A DNA stretch of 50,049 bases from a virus: positions 1 through 50,049 of IMG/VR virus record IMGVR_UViG_3300036859_001054, one strand, 5' to 3'. Shown here piece by piece: positions 5,674-12,986 of the stretch. Position numbers and translations under genes: made by a program. Numbering within the stretch: the first letter of the stretch is position 1; each line of letters opens with the position of its first letter. The notes below the pieces were generated by a model that ran no database searches, had not been told where the DNA came from, and saw only the letters and a list, made by a program, of their open reading frames with translations.

Positions 5674-7200
5674 TTACCCGCGGAGTCGTGTTCGGAATGC
5701 CGCCCTCTCCCTCAGATAGTTACCGATATTGGGAGGACCCCGCCGCGGCGTGAGCACGACCGGAGGCGGGGCCGGAGGCGGGGCCGTGATCGTCGCCAGG
5801 CCGTGCGCCTCCTCCGACGCGATCCCCGCCGGCGAGAGCATCATCCCCACGCGAAGCTGGCCATGCGCCTCCGCGCTTGGAATGCCGCCGGGGGAGATCG
5901 TCTGCTCGCTGCCAGCCTGAGAGATGGCAGTGGATCCATGCTGCTCTCCGGATGTGATCGACCCGGGCCGGATCTGGAGGTTGATGCGCGGGGCTCCGTG
6001 AATCTCGAGGGTGGGGATTCCGGTCGGGGAGATCCTGAGCTCGAGGCGGGGCGCTCCGTGGGCCTCGGCGCTGGGGATGCCAGTCGGCGAGACTGTCTGA
6101 GGCCCCGGGGGCGTCGTGATCGTCGTGCTGCCGTGAGCCTCCCCGGACGCGATGCTTGCCGGCGAGACCTTGAGGTTGATCTTCTCCGCACCGTGCAGCT
6201 CGCCGCTGGCGATCGAGCCGGGGGACACGACGAGGTTCAGCTTCGGGGCGCCATGCGCCTCGGCCGTGGGGATTCCCGAGGGGCTGACCTGGAGGTTCAG
6301 TTGGGGGGAGCCGTGCGCTTCAAGGGATGCGATCGCCGCCGGCGCGATCGAGAGGTTGATCTTTGTAGACCCATGCGCCTCGGCCGATCCGATACCAGAG
6401 GGGGAGATGGATTGTGGGCTGGCTTGTGAAATCGTCGTCGAGCCATGAGCTTCGGCCGACGCGATCCCAGTCGGGTTGATCGTGAGGTTGATCTTCGTGG
6501 CCCCGTGCGCTTCGGCTGAAGCGATGCCGCCGGGATTGACGGTCAGACCGCCGGCCGGCTTGATCGCAAAAGTAAAGGCTTCCCAGCTGCGGTCTTGGGC
6601 GGTCGTAAAAGCGGCCGGGTCTTGGCTGGTTCCATTAAAGTCCCGGTCTGCTGCGGCTCCTTGGCAGTTTGAGGTAGAAGCTCCACCGGTGTCGCTGGTT
6701 ATCTGGGCACGGAGAGTGAAATTGGTAGGGGTGCCGGTCACCCACGTGTCGTCGTCTACTTCTTCACCGTTCTGGTTAAAGCACGTGCCCCAATTAGTGT
6801 CCAGAGCACCCCAGCTGGGAGCCAGATTACCGGAGTTTGGATTTGCACCGCCGGCACCTTCTGAACCGGTAGCGATAGTGGACAACTCGATGTCGGTACC
6901 TGCATCAAAGGTTCCAGCATCGTACTGGTAAATGATCGCCCAGCCCTTGGTGGTAGTACCCCACGTGACCACCACATTCCCGCCCTCGGTACCGGCGAGA
7001 ACCTTGTCGATGATGTGGAGCTTTCCGGTCCGATTAGAACGGTTATTGAAGGTGTCGCCGAGACTGGAGATAGCCTGCGAGACAGAACAACCAACGACAA
7101 TAACGATCCGGTTCCCCGTTGTCTGGGTAAACGGAATGGTGAACGTCGTCGAGTTCGAAACCTGCTTGAACTCGGTGGCGGTCTTGGTCGGGAAGGCCAC
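5674..7200 (-). CDS. Tail/receptor-binding-like protein with 12 tandem repeats
   Basis: 508 residues in two parts. The first about 215 residues form a beta-rich domain (TFTIPFTQTTGNRIVIVVGCS...WEAFTFAIKPAGG) like the jelly-roll domains placed at the start of some phage and secreted proteins. The rest is twelve tandem units of about 20 residues with the core P-x-G-I-x-S-x-E-x-H-G, usually spelled GIASAEAHG, followed by a strand such as KINLSI. The tail is PPPAPPPVVLTPRRGPPNIGNYLRERAAF. The N-terminal DNA is clearly less GC-rich than its neighbours, which suggests recent exchange. As the last gene of the leftward tail operon it is well placed to be a fibre or host-contact protein. That role is inferred. 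Confidence 0.75.
   Translation of the reverse strand: MAFPTKTATEFKQVSNSTTFTIPFTQTTGNRIVIVVGCSVSQAISSLGDTFNNRSNRTGKLHIIDKVLAGTEGGNVVVTWGTTTKGWAIIYQYDAGTFDAGTDIELSTIATGSEGAGGANPNSGNLAPSWGALDTNWGTCFNQNGEEVDDDTWVTGTPTNFTLRAQITSDTGGASTSNCQGAAADRDFNGTSQDPAAFTTAQDRSWEAFTFAIKPAGGLTVNPGGIASAEAHGATKINLTINPTGIASAEAHGSTTISQASPQSISPSGIGSAEAHGSTKINLSIAPAAIASLEAHGSPQLNLQVSPSGIPTAEAHGAPKLNLVVSPGSIASGELHGAEKINLKVSPASIASGEAHGSTTITTPPGPQTVSPTGIPSAEAHGAPRLELRISPTGIPTLEIHGAPRINLQIRPGSITSGEQHGSTAISQAGSEQTISPGGIPSAEAHGQLRVGMMLSPAGIASEEAHGLATITAPPPAPPPVVLTPRRGPPNIGNYLRERAAFRTRLRG
5790..6546 (-). repeat. Twelve in-frame about 60-bp tandem coding repeats
   Basis: Coding repeats inside the gene above. Each unit encodes about 20 residues around (I/V)xPxGIxSxEAHG. 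Units 2, 7 and 10 are longer because of short insertions (for example SQASPQS, TTPPGPQ). The units differ at many bases, so the array is old or under diversifying pressure rather than freshly amplified. Boundaries are approximate. Confidence 0.85.
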
Positions 7201-7203
7201 GGT

Positions 7204-7530
7204 TCAGCCTTTCAGAGTGGGGGGCGCAGGCATCGGCGCGACCACGATCGTCTGCGGGGCGGGACCGCTCGGGGGCTTGTAGACATACCCCTGCGGGACC
7301 GAGAGATTCCGGATCGCGAGCACCCCCGAGACGCGGCCGCCTCCCTCCATCACCTCGATCATCGCCTTGCGGGGGGAGACGCGCGGATCCGAGGGGGTCT
7401 CGATCCGCCGGCCGCGGTGGTTGATGCAGTACTCCCAGAGGAGCTTGAGCGCATCCGCCTCATCCCCCACGAAGTTGTCGGGGAGGATGAAGGTCAGCTT
7501 CTCGATCCGCAAGATGGGCGGGTGCGCCAT
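7204..7530 (-). CDS. Hypothetical phage protein (108 aa)
   Basis: A small soluble protein in the tail-tip cluster, ending 3 nt before the repeat-protein gene starts. It opens with MAHPPILRIEKLTFILPDNF, contains LKLLWEYCINHRGRR and a beta strand GVLAIRNLSVPQGYVY, and ends with a Pro-rich tail. It has no known motif. The coupling with its neighbours suggests a structural or chaperone role for the tail fibre, but there is no direct evidence. Confidence 0.6.
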   Translation of the reverse strand: MAHPPILRIEKLTFILPDNFVGDEADALKLLWEYCINHRGRRIETPSDPRVSPRKAMIEVMEGGGRVSGVLAIRNLSVPQGYVYKPPSGPAPQTIVVAPMPAPPTLKG

Positions 7531-7534
7531 TGGC

Positions 7535-7789
7535 TCAGCTCGCGGGGTGCGCTTCCTTGCTCTCGATCCCCTTCGGCCGCACGATCTGGCCCGACGGCTT
7601 CGGGGGCGGCTGCACCAGCTGGTCTTTCTCGGGGGTCGCGATCCACTCGAGGACCTGGGCGTGCCGCCGCTTCAGGTCCTCGAGCTTCACCAGGTCGGGG
7701 ACGGCCTTGTCCTTCTTCGATGCGAGCGCCGAGATCCGGAGCTCGTAGGACTTCGCCTTCTCGATCAACTGTTCGACGCGCGTCTGCAT
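7535..7789 (-). CDS. Small coiled-coil hypothetical protein (84 aa)
   Basis: The first 55 residues are a charged helix with a heptad-like pattern (VEQLIEKAKSYELRISALAS...LVKLEDLKRRHAQVLEWI). The last 25 are Pro/Lys-rich. It lies between two structural genes with short gaps, upstream of the 108-aa gene. It could be a small tail-associated or scaffolding protein. No family was recognised. Confidence 0.6.
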   Translation of the reverse strand: MQTRVEQLIEKAKSYELRISALASKKDKAVPDLVKLEDLKRRHAQVLEWIATPEKDQLVQPPPKPSGQIVRPKGIESKEAHPAS

Positions 7790-7801
7790 GACGCCTCCTC
7801 T

Positions 7802-8209
7802 TTACAGCTTGAAGATCTTGTTGGCCCCGTTGTCCCAGGCGACCGTGATGTCGCCGCCGTTCGGGGTGGTCGGGAAACCCGTCCCCGTGTCGTGGTTGAA
7901 GATCAGGCGGCTCGTCGACTCCGTGCCGGTGTGCTTGTAGCCGTCGATCGACTCGAACTGGTCGCCTACGACCAGCGCGAGCACGACGTCGTTCGCGTCC
8001 GCCACGCCATCGGTCACGGTCTTGCCCGCGAGCGAGCCAGAGACCGCGACCCGCGCGGCCGCGAGGATGTCGTCGAGGTTGTCGTCGGTCGCGAGGTTGG
8101 GGACGTCGTCATCCTCGTCGTGGAGGATGATTCGGATGTCATCGGTGTCCCAGTCGATCGACCCATCGAGGAAGCCCTGCCTCCCCTTGTCGTACAGCGC
8201 GTTCGCCAT
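7802..8209 (-). CDS. Phage structural protein of the 'MANALYDKGRQGFLDG' family
   Basis: 135 residues starting MANALYDKGRQGFLDGSIDW and containing LDDILAAARVAVSGSLAGKTVTDG and TSRLIFNHDTGTGFP, with the end NGGDITVAWDNGANKIFKL. I recognise this strongly conserved pattern from many tailed-phage genomes, where it appears as an uncharacterised structural protein near tail or head genes. It is probably a beta-sandwich virion component. The exact virion location is unknown. The start is supported by a GGAGG-like box in the leader. The call of phage structural protein is confident by family resemblance. Confidence 0.8.
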   Translation of the reverse strand: MANALYDKGRQGFLDGSIDWDTDDIRIILHDEDDDVPNLATDDNLDDILAAARVAVSGSLAGKTVTDGVADANDVVLALVVGDQFESIDGYKHTGTESTSRLIFNHDTGTGFPTTPNGGDITVAWDNGANKIFKL

Positions 8210-8222
8210 GATTCCTCCGTAG

Positions 8223-8696
8223 TTATGGTCCCTTGGGGGTGATTCGTCCCGTCGTGATGAACTCCCATGCGGCCTTCACGATCAATGCCGCCAGTGCGAG
8301 CGCGGCCGCCATGAAGATCTTCGCCCATGTCCGGTGGGCGCTCAGGTGCTTGTCGAGGGCCTGCGCGACGGGGGCGAACTCCTTCTCCTTGTGCTCCCGC
8401 AGCTCCGTCGCCGGCGCCGACGCCAGGCGCTCCAGCTCGGGGTTGATCTTCTCTTTCTGCTCGTCGAGGCGCCGATGCGCGGCCTCGGTCGCCATCTTCA
8501 GGCGCTCGTTCTCGCGGGCGAGCTGGAGCGTGTGATCGCTGAAGGCCTGGATGTGGCCGGCGAGCGCGGCGTTCGTGAGGGACAGGGCCTTCTCGATCCG
8601 CTCGTTGCCCTGCTCCATGATGTCCTTGATGTCGTCGAACTTCTCCTTCTGCTCGCGACGGGCCCGCTCGAACTCGTCCCGAATCTCCTGCTCCAT
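8223..8696 (-). CDS. Coiled-coil protein with one C-terminal membrane segment
   Basis: The start at MEQEIRDEFERAR is supported by GAGGGAG about 8 nt upstream; the longer open frame overlaps the neighbouring gene. Residues 1-115 form a long charged helix with heptads (QGNERIEKALSLTNAALAG, LARENERLKMATEAAHRRL). Residues about 124-145 (WAKIFMAAALALAALIVKAA) form a single transmembrane helix near the C-terminus. This architecture resembles XhlA-type holin accessory proteins, which would fit a lysis role. No endolysin is visible next to it. Its position among tail genes leaves a structural role open. Confidence 0.65.
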   Translation of the reverse strand: MEQEIRDEFERARREQKEKFDDIKDIMEQGNERIEKALSLTNAALAGHIQAFSDHTLQLARENERLKMATEAAHRRLDEQKEKINPELERLASAPATELREHKEKEFAPVAQALDKHLSAHRTWAKIFMAAALALAALIVKAAWEFITTGRITPKGP

Positions 8697-8728
8697 CTGC
8701 GGCTCCCTCTCGGGCTGGTTGACTGCGA

Positions 8729-9754
8729 TCAGATCTGGCTCACCCGGGTCGTGTCCTTCGGCATCGGCGCGCCGAGGAGCGGCCGCACGATGAGGCCCCA
8801 GGTAAAGGCCCGGGCACTGGCCACGTGGGCACCCTTGAAGGTGCGCTCGAGGTCGAACCTCCGGACCGTCGTCACGAACTTGTCGTCGCCCACGCCGCCG
8901 GCGACCCGGCGGAAGACCTCGTCGGCCACCATCGAGCAATCGAACTCGAAGTCGGACTCGGTCCAGGTGACCCCGTTCGACACGATCTTGAAGCGGATCC
9001 TGTTGTCGGGGCCGCTCGGGGCGTACATGCCGTCGGGTCCGTTCTTCGAGAATGCCGCGTAGAACCCGACAACCTCCATGGAGCCGTCGACGTCGATGCC
9101 GTTGTCGTCGGCCGCGCCGGGGAGGACGATCGAGGTGGAGCCCTGGATGTCTCCGATGAAGTCCGTCTCGCCGTCGAAGATCCCGATCATCCGCGGCGCC
9201 GCGATCCCCGCCTGCAGCGTCGAGTACCCGGGCAGGAGCGTTCCCAGCCGCTTGAAGGTCGTGAGCTGGAAGCCGTCCCAGGTCATCGAGTAGACGTAGA
9301 GGACGCCGGGCGTCAGCGTGTCCTCATAGAACTGGGGGACGCCGGTGGACGGGATCCCGACGTAGATCGTCTTCGGGAGGCCCGTCAGGATCGCGGCCGC
9401 GTTGATGACGACGTCGCCGTCCAGCTCTACCCGCAGCATCGCGCTGCCCGTGTTGATCCACGCCACCGAGATGTCGGTGTCGCCCAGGAGCGGATCCGCC
9501 ACCGGCCGCCGGCCGACCGTGATCTGCGACCCGCCGGAGTAGCCGTCGATGTCGAGCCGGTAGCTGGCCTCGCCCACGATGCCCGGGCGGTCGAACGCGT
9601 CGAGGATGAGGCGCGCCCCTTCGCCGGCGATCGCGGTGAGCTGCTGATAGATGTCGACGAATGCCGCCTCGATCAGCGTGAAGTTATTGTTCCACTTCGA
9701 GATGTGGTCCGTCATGGAGCCGATGAAGGCCTTGAACAGCAACGGGGCGGGCAT
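8729..9754 (-). CDS. Phage tail/virion protein (341 aa)
   Basis: A beta-rich protein. The first 45 residues are helical and Phe-rich (PLLFKAFIGSMTDHISKWNNNFTLIEAAF), as in trimeric fibre or appendage base proteins. There follow strand-rich stretches with SYRLDIDGYSGGSQITVG, GLPKTIYVGIPSTGVP and LYVYSMTWDGFQLTTFKRLG. No catalytic motif was seen. It is flanked by tail-tip genes in the same leftward operon. It is likely a baseplate or fibre-associated component. The family was not recognised. Confidence 0.65.
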   Translation of the reverse strand: MPAPLLFKAFIGSMTDHISKWNNNFTLIEAAFVDIYQQLTAIAGEGARLILDAFDRPGIVGEASYRLDIDGYSGGSQITVGRRPVADPLLGDTDISVAWINTGSAMLRVELDGDVVINAAAILTGLPKTIYVGIPSTGVPQFYEDTLTPGVLYVYSMTWDGFQLTTFKRLGTLLPGYSTLQAGIAAPRMIGIFDGETDFIGDIQGSTSIVLPGAADDNGIDVDGSMEVVGFYAAFSKNGPDGMYAPSGPDNRIRFKIVSNGVTWTESDFEFDCSMVADEVFRRVAGGVGDDKFVTTVRRFDLERTFKGAHVASARAFTWGLIVRPLLGAPMPKDTTRVSQI

Positions 9755-9780
9755 GGGTCAGCTCCTCTCTCCTGGATTCG

Positions 9781-10467
9781 TCACGCGGGCACCTCGATCA
9801 CTTCGCGGATCATTCCCTGCAGCACCTCGTCCGGCGAGGCCTGCAGCGGCTCATCCGGATCCGCCTGCAGCGGCTCCAGCCGGATCACCACCCGGCGCTC
9901 GACGGCCGATGACCCGGGCACCTGCGCGGCCGCGAGGTACGGATCCTCGACCTCTTCCTCTGGGCCGACGACCAGGCGCCCGAACGCGTTGCGGCCGCGG
10001 ACCAGCTGCAGCGGCTCGTCCTCGTCCTCCTGCAGCTCCTCGGCCGGGTTCGCCTGGAGGACCTCGAGCTCCCAGTCGATGTCGGCCACGAACCGGAGGC
10101 TCAGGTCGGCGTAGTTGTGGCGCACCTCGATGAAGGTCCCGTTCGGGACGTCGCCTCCAAAGCTCACGCCGGCGGGCATCGTCTTGGCGCGCCCCGTCAC
10201 CGTGTACTTGCCCTCGCGCGATCGCTCGAGGGTGACCGGCTGACGGATGTCCGTCACGAGGGCCTTCGCAATCGGCGCGATGATCACGCCCTCGAGCGTC
10301 CCATCCCCCACGACTTCGAGCGGCCCAAGGTAGACGTCGACCACCCATTCCTTGTTGCCGTCGCCGTCCGCGTCGACGTAGGCAGGGACGGACGCGGTGA
10401 CTCCGGTCACCCACCGGCGATGGGCGATGAGTTCGCGTCGGCCGAACTGCGCGACGTTGCGGGTCAC
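9781..10467 (-). CDS. Hypothetical virion protein with LQ-rich repeats (228 aa)
   Basis: The GTG start (VTRNVAQFGRREL) is supported by AGGAGAAGAA just upstream and overlaps the previous stop (GTGA). The first 130 residues include VDADGDGNKEWVVDVYLGPL, an Asp-rich DxDxDG loop that could bind calcium. The C-terminal part contains short acidic repeats with a conserved Leu-Gln (EVLQANPAEELQ, EPLQADPDEPLQASPDEVLQ). These repeats are unusual and look like a surface-exposed or interaction segment. It lies in the tail-tip operon. Function unknown. Confidence 0.6.
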   Translation of the reverse strand: MTRNVAQFGRRELIAHRRWVTGVTASVPAYVDADGDGNKEWVVDVYLGPLEVVGDGTLEGVIIAPIAKALVTDIRQPVTLERSREGKYTVTGRAKTMPAGVSFGGDVPNGTFIEVRHNYADLSLRFVADIDWELEVLQANPAEELQEDEDEPLQLVRGRNAFGRLVVGPEEEVEDPYLAAAQVPGSSAVERRVVIRLEPLQADPDEPLQASPDEVLQGMIREVIEVPA

Positions 10468-10718
10468 TTCTTCTCCTGGGCCTTTCCACCTTTGGGCTTG
10501 AGGGGCAGCGCGCGCACCTGCCACGTGGCGCCGACGACGATCCTCCCGCCATCCCGCGTGATGGTCGGGATCCCCTCGACCTGGCAGTCGCGATCCGCGC
10601 AGAGCTTGACGACCGCGTCGAGGCAGTCCTGGGCGCGCTTCTTGTCTCGCGCCTCCAGCTGCTCCTCGAGGGTCGGGAAGATGTCCTGCGGCTTCTCGAC
10701 CTTGTTCTCTCTGCTCAT
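10464..10718 (-). CDS. Small hypothetical protein (84 aa)
   Basis: Begins MSRENKVEKPQDIFPTLEEQ and has a helical charged first half (EARDKKRAQDCLDAVVKLCADRDC), a short beta section (GIPTITRDGGRIVVGATWQVRAL) and a Lys-rich tail. The stop codon overlaps the GTG of the next gene, so the two are translationally coupled. The second half resembles small phage proteins with an 'R(D/N)GGR..VGAxWxVxAxP' strand pair; their role is unknown to me. Confidence 0.6.
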   Translation of the reverse strand: MSRENKVEKPQDIFPTLEEQLEARDKKRAQDCLDAVVKLCADRDCQVEGIPTITRDGGRIVVGATWQVRALPLKPKGGKAQEKK

Positions 10719-10727
10719 GCGGTCTCC

Positions 10728-11159
10728 TTAGTCGAAGGTCGCCCTTTCCTTCTTCGCTTCGATCGCCGTGCGACCGACCGTCATCGACGCGCCTCCCGGC
10801 TGCGAGTTAAGCGCCGCCTGAAGCTGGACCGGGCCCGGGTTCACGCCCATGAGAAGAAGGGCCCAGATCTTGAAGCAATGGTTGCCGTTTCCGATCGCGC
10901 CGCCGATGGGGCTATCGAAGCCCGCGAAAAAGACGGGGGCGCCATTGTCGAGCGAGGCGTGCCCTTGAATGACCGCTCCGCTGGGCCCGGTGAACTGGAG
11001 TCGACCGCCGCCTCCTCCTTGCACGTTCACGCGCCCCTCGATCTCCAGGACGAAACCCGCCTCCGTCTCCTGCTGAGAGAAGGTGACGTAGACCTCCGGA
11101 TGGTTCTCGAAGGTCGTCGATTCGACCACCAGGTTCTCGCGGCTGAATTGGACGGGCAT
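10728..11159 (-). CDS. Hypothetical virion protein (143 aa)
   Basis: A beta-strand-rich protein with Gly-rich loops (GRVNVQGGGGGRLQFTGPSG) and the segment DNGAPVFFAGFDSPIGGAIG. There is no signal peptide or enzyme motif. It is located between the long tail fibre and the small coupled pair in the leftward tail operon. A small beta-sandwich cap or fibre-associated protein is the most natural reading, but there is no family recognition behind it. Confidence 0.6.
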   Translation of the reverse strand: MPVQFSRENLVVESTTFENHPEVYVTFSQQETEAGFVLEIEGRVNVQGGGGGRLQFTGPSGAVIQGHASLDNGAPVFFAGFDSPIGGAIGNGNHCFKIWALLLMGVNPGPVQLQAALNSQPGGASMTVGRTAIEAKKERATFD

Positions 11160-11174
11160 AAGCTTCCCCCTTCT

Positions 11175-12986
11175 CTAGGCTGCCGAGGTGTACTTGTGCC
11201 GGTAGCCGTACCAGTCCACGTACATGAGGCGGGCCGTCGTGCCCGCGGACTTCTGGATCGTGAGGCGGGGTGAGACTTCGCGGCCTGCCGCCGTCGGGAT
11301 GTTCGTGGTAATCGGGTTGCCGCCCACGGCCACGCTGGTGTCGTCGATGAAGAACTCAACCGATGTCGCGGCCGCGTTGATCTCGAACCGGAGTTTGATC
11401 CAAGTGTCGGCTACTACGGCCACTCCGCTGTCAACTGAAGTCTCCGTTCCGTTGTCCCTCGTGCGGATGAGCCAGTTGGCCGACGTGTTCCGGTCGTACG
11501 CGAAGTAGACCCAGTGATCGGTCCCCGGGGTCGCCTTGTTCGAGAGGCCGACATAGACGTCGTACTCTTGCGCGATCGTCGAAAGGTCTTCGAGCCGGAG
11601 CATTATTTCGATGGTCAGCGCGCCGCCGCCGAGCCGGACGGACTGCAGACCCAGGTGGAGGCTCGCGCGCCCCGTCGTAGTCGTCCCCGTCGAGAACTCC
11701 GCGATGCCGGTGTGATTGGTGTCCGTCGCCAAGCCAGTGTTGAGCGTGACGGCGCCGCCTGTTCCCTGATGCTCTCCGCGCCAACCCATCGAGCCGCCTT
11801 CGAGAGCGGAGTGCCAATGCTCGACCCACGAATGGCCGCGGCGTCCCATCCAAGAGAGGTCCGCCTGCTCGATCAGTCGCGAGATGACCCCCGTCGCCTC
11901 AGCCGCATCCGCGAGGAAGGCCTGATCATCGGCGCCGATTGACTGCGCGACCCAATTCGAGCCGTCGTGGAAGAGCCCGTCGCCCAGCGCTCCGGACGGG
12001 AGGCCCGCGCCGAAGGGGCCCGTAACCGTGCCGCCCGAATTGCGAACGAAGAGTCCGCCGCTCTTGGCGTAGAAACGCTTGAAGCCGGCCGACGGGGCGG
12101 TCGGGTCGGATCCCTGGTCATCGAGGTCCACATAGTCGTCGATGTTAGGCGTCGAGATCGTGGGCGAGGTGGCCAGGGCGACGGCGCCGGATCCGGTCGT
12201 GCCGTTCGAGAGGTCGGACGCGGCGAGCTGGGAAACCGTGATAGCGGCGCCGGGGGACGATTGACGCAGGACCTGGCTCGCGCCGCCCGTGCCGGAGAGA
12301 TCCGCTGCGGTGCCGCCTCGGATGAGCGCCACGCGGGCGTTGACGTCGAGGCCCGCGTACCCGCTGGCGATGTTCTTCTGACTCTCTCGCTCGTATTGAG
12401 AATGCGGATCCGCGGCCGCCTCGTGATTTGAGATGGACGTCGTCACTTCGCTGTCGCGCGCGATCCCCGGCGGGATCTGCGCGTCGGGAACGAAGGCCGA
12501 GCCGTCGAGGGATGCATACCCGCCGGCGCCCCCCTTCTCGGATTCCTTCTGATACTGGCCGTGGGGATCGGAGAGTCCCTCGTGAACGGCGACGGCGCCC
12601 TGCGCGATCGTGAGTGCCTCGGCGTCGGTCGTGTATTGGGGGTGAGGGTTTCCGGCGGCCTCGTGTGCGGCGACGGCGCCGAGCGGTTCGAAGCTGCCGA
12701 CGGTGAGCTCCTCGAGCACCCATCGCCCGGGCTGGAACTCCTCCAGCCAGTCAGGCTTCAGGATCGTGGTGCCGTTGTCGGCCGCCACGAGTGACGAGTC
12801 GAAGAGGTAGCGGGCCCGGCCTGGGAATCCGTGCGCCGCCACGATGATCTCAACACCCACGTGCGTCTCGGGGATCTCCCGCACCCCTTGGGTCGTGAAG
12901 GTCCGGCCGACGGGGATCGGCTTGAAGGGCAGCGTCGTTGGCGTGTACGTGCGCTTCTTCGGGGTGATCTGCGGGGTGCAGCTCAT
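11175..12986 (-). CDS. Tail fibre with HxxxxxPHxQY repeats and a C-terminal lectin-like domain
   Basis: The start at MSCTPQITPKKR overlaps the stop of the upstream hub-like gene (ATGA); the longer open frame upstream is a shadow of that gene. Residues about 100-195 contain three copies of a fibre motif: HEAAGNPHPQY, HEGLSDPHGQY and HEAAADPHSQY. Similar motifs occur in shaft regions of many tail fibres. The centre is Gly/Ser/Thr-rich beta-helix-like sequence. The last about 200 residues look like a concanavalin/LamG-type jelly roll (ALTIEIMLRLEDLSTIAQEY, TWIKLRFEINAAATSVEFF, SPRLTIQKSAGTTARLMY). This would be the cell-surface binding tip. The fibre role is well supported by motifs and position. 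Confidence 0.82.
   Translation of the reverse strand: MSCTPQITPKKRTYTPTTLPFKPIPVGRTFTTQGVREIPETHVGVEIIVAAHGFPGRARYLFDSSLVAADNGTTILKPDWLEEFQPGRWVLEELTVGSFEPLGAVAAHEAAGNPHPQYTTDAEALTIAQGAVAVHEGLSDPHGQYQKESEKGGAGGYASLDGSAFVPDAQIPPGIARDSEVTTSISNHEAAADPHSQYERESQKNIASGYAGLDVNARVALIRGGTAADLSGTGGASQVLRQSSPGAAITVSQLAASDLSNGTTGSGAVALATSPTISTPNIDDYVDLDDQGSDPTAPSAGFKRFYAKSGGLFVRNSGGTVTGPFGAGLPSGALGDGLFHDGSNWVAQSIGADDQAFLADAAEATGVISRLIEQADLSWMGRRGHSWVEHWHSALEGGSMGWRGEHQGTGGAVTLNTGLATDTNHTGIAEFSTGTTTTGRASLHLGLQSVRLGGGALTIEIMLRLEDLSTIAQEYDVYVGLSNKATPGTDHWVYFAYDRNTSANWLIRTRDNGTETSVDSGVAVVADTWIKLRFEINAAATSVEFFIDDTSVAVGGNPITTNIPTAAGREVSPRLTIQKSAGTTARLMYVDWYGYRHKYTSAA

Noticed and set aside
5790-6546. CRISPR-like array
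   Set aside because: The units are in frame, about 60 bp, diverged and encode a peptide repeat; there are no constant repeats with unique spacers.
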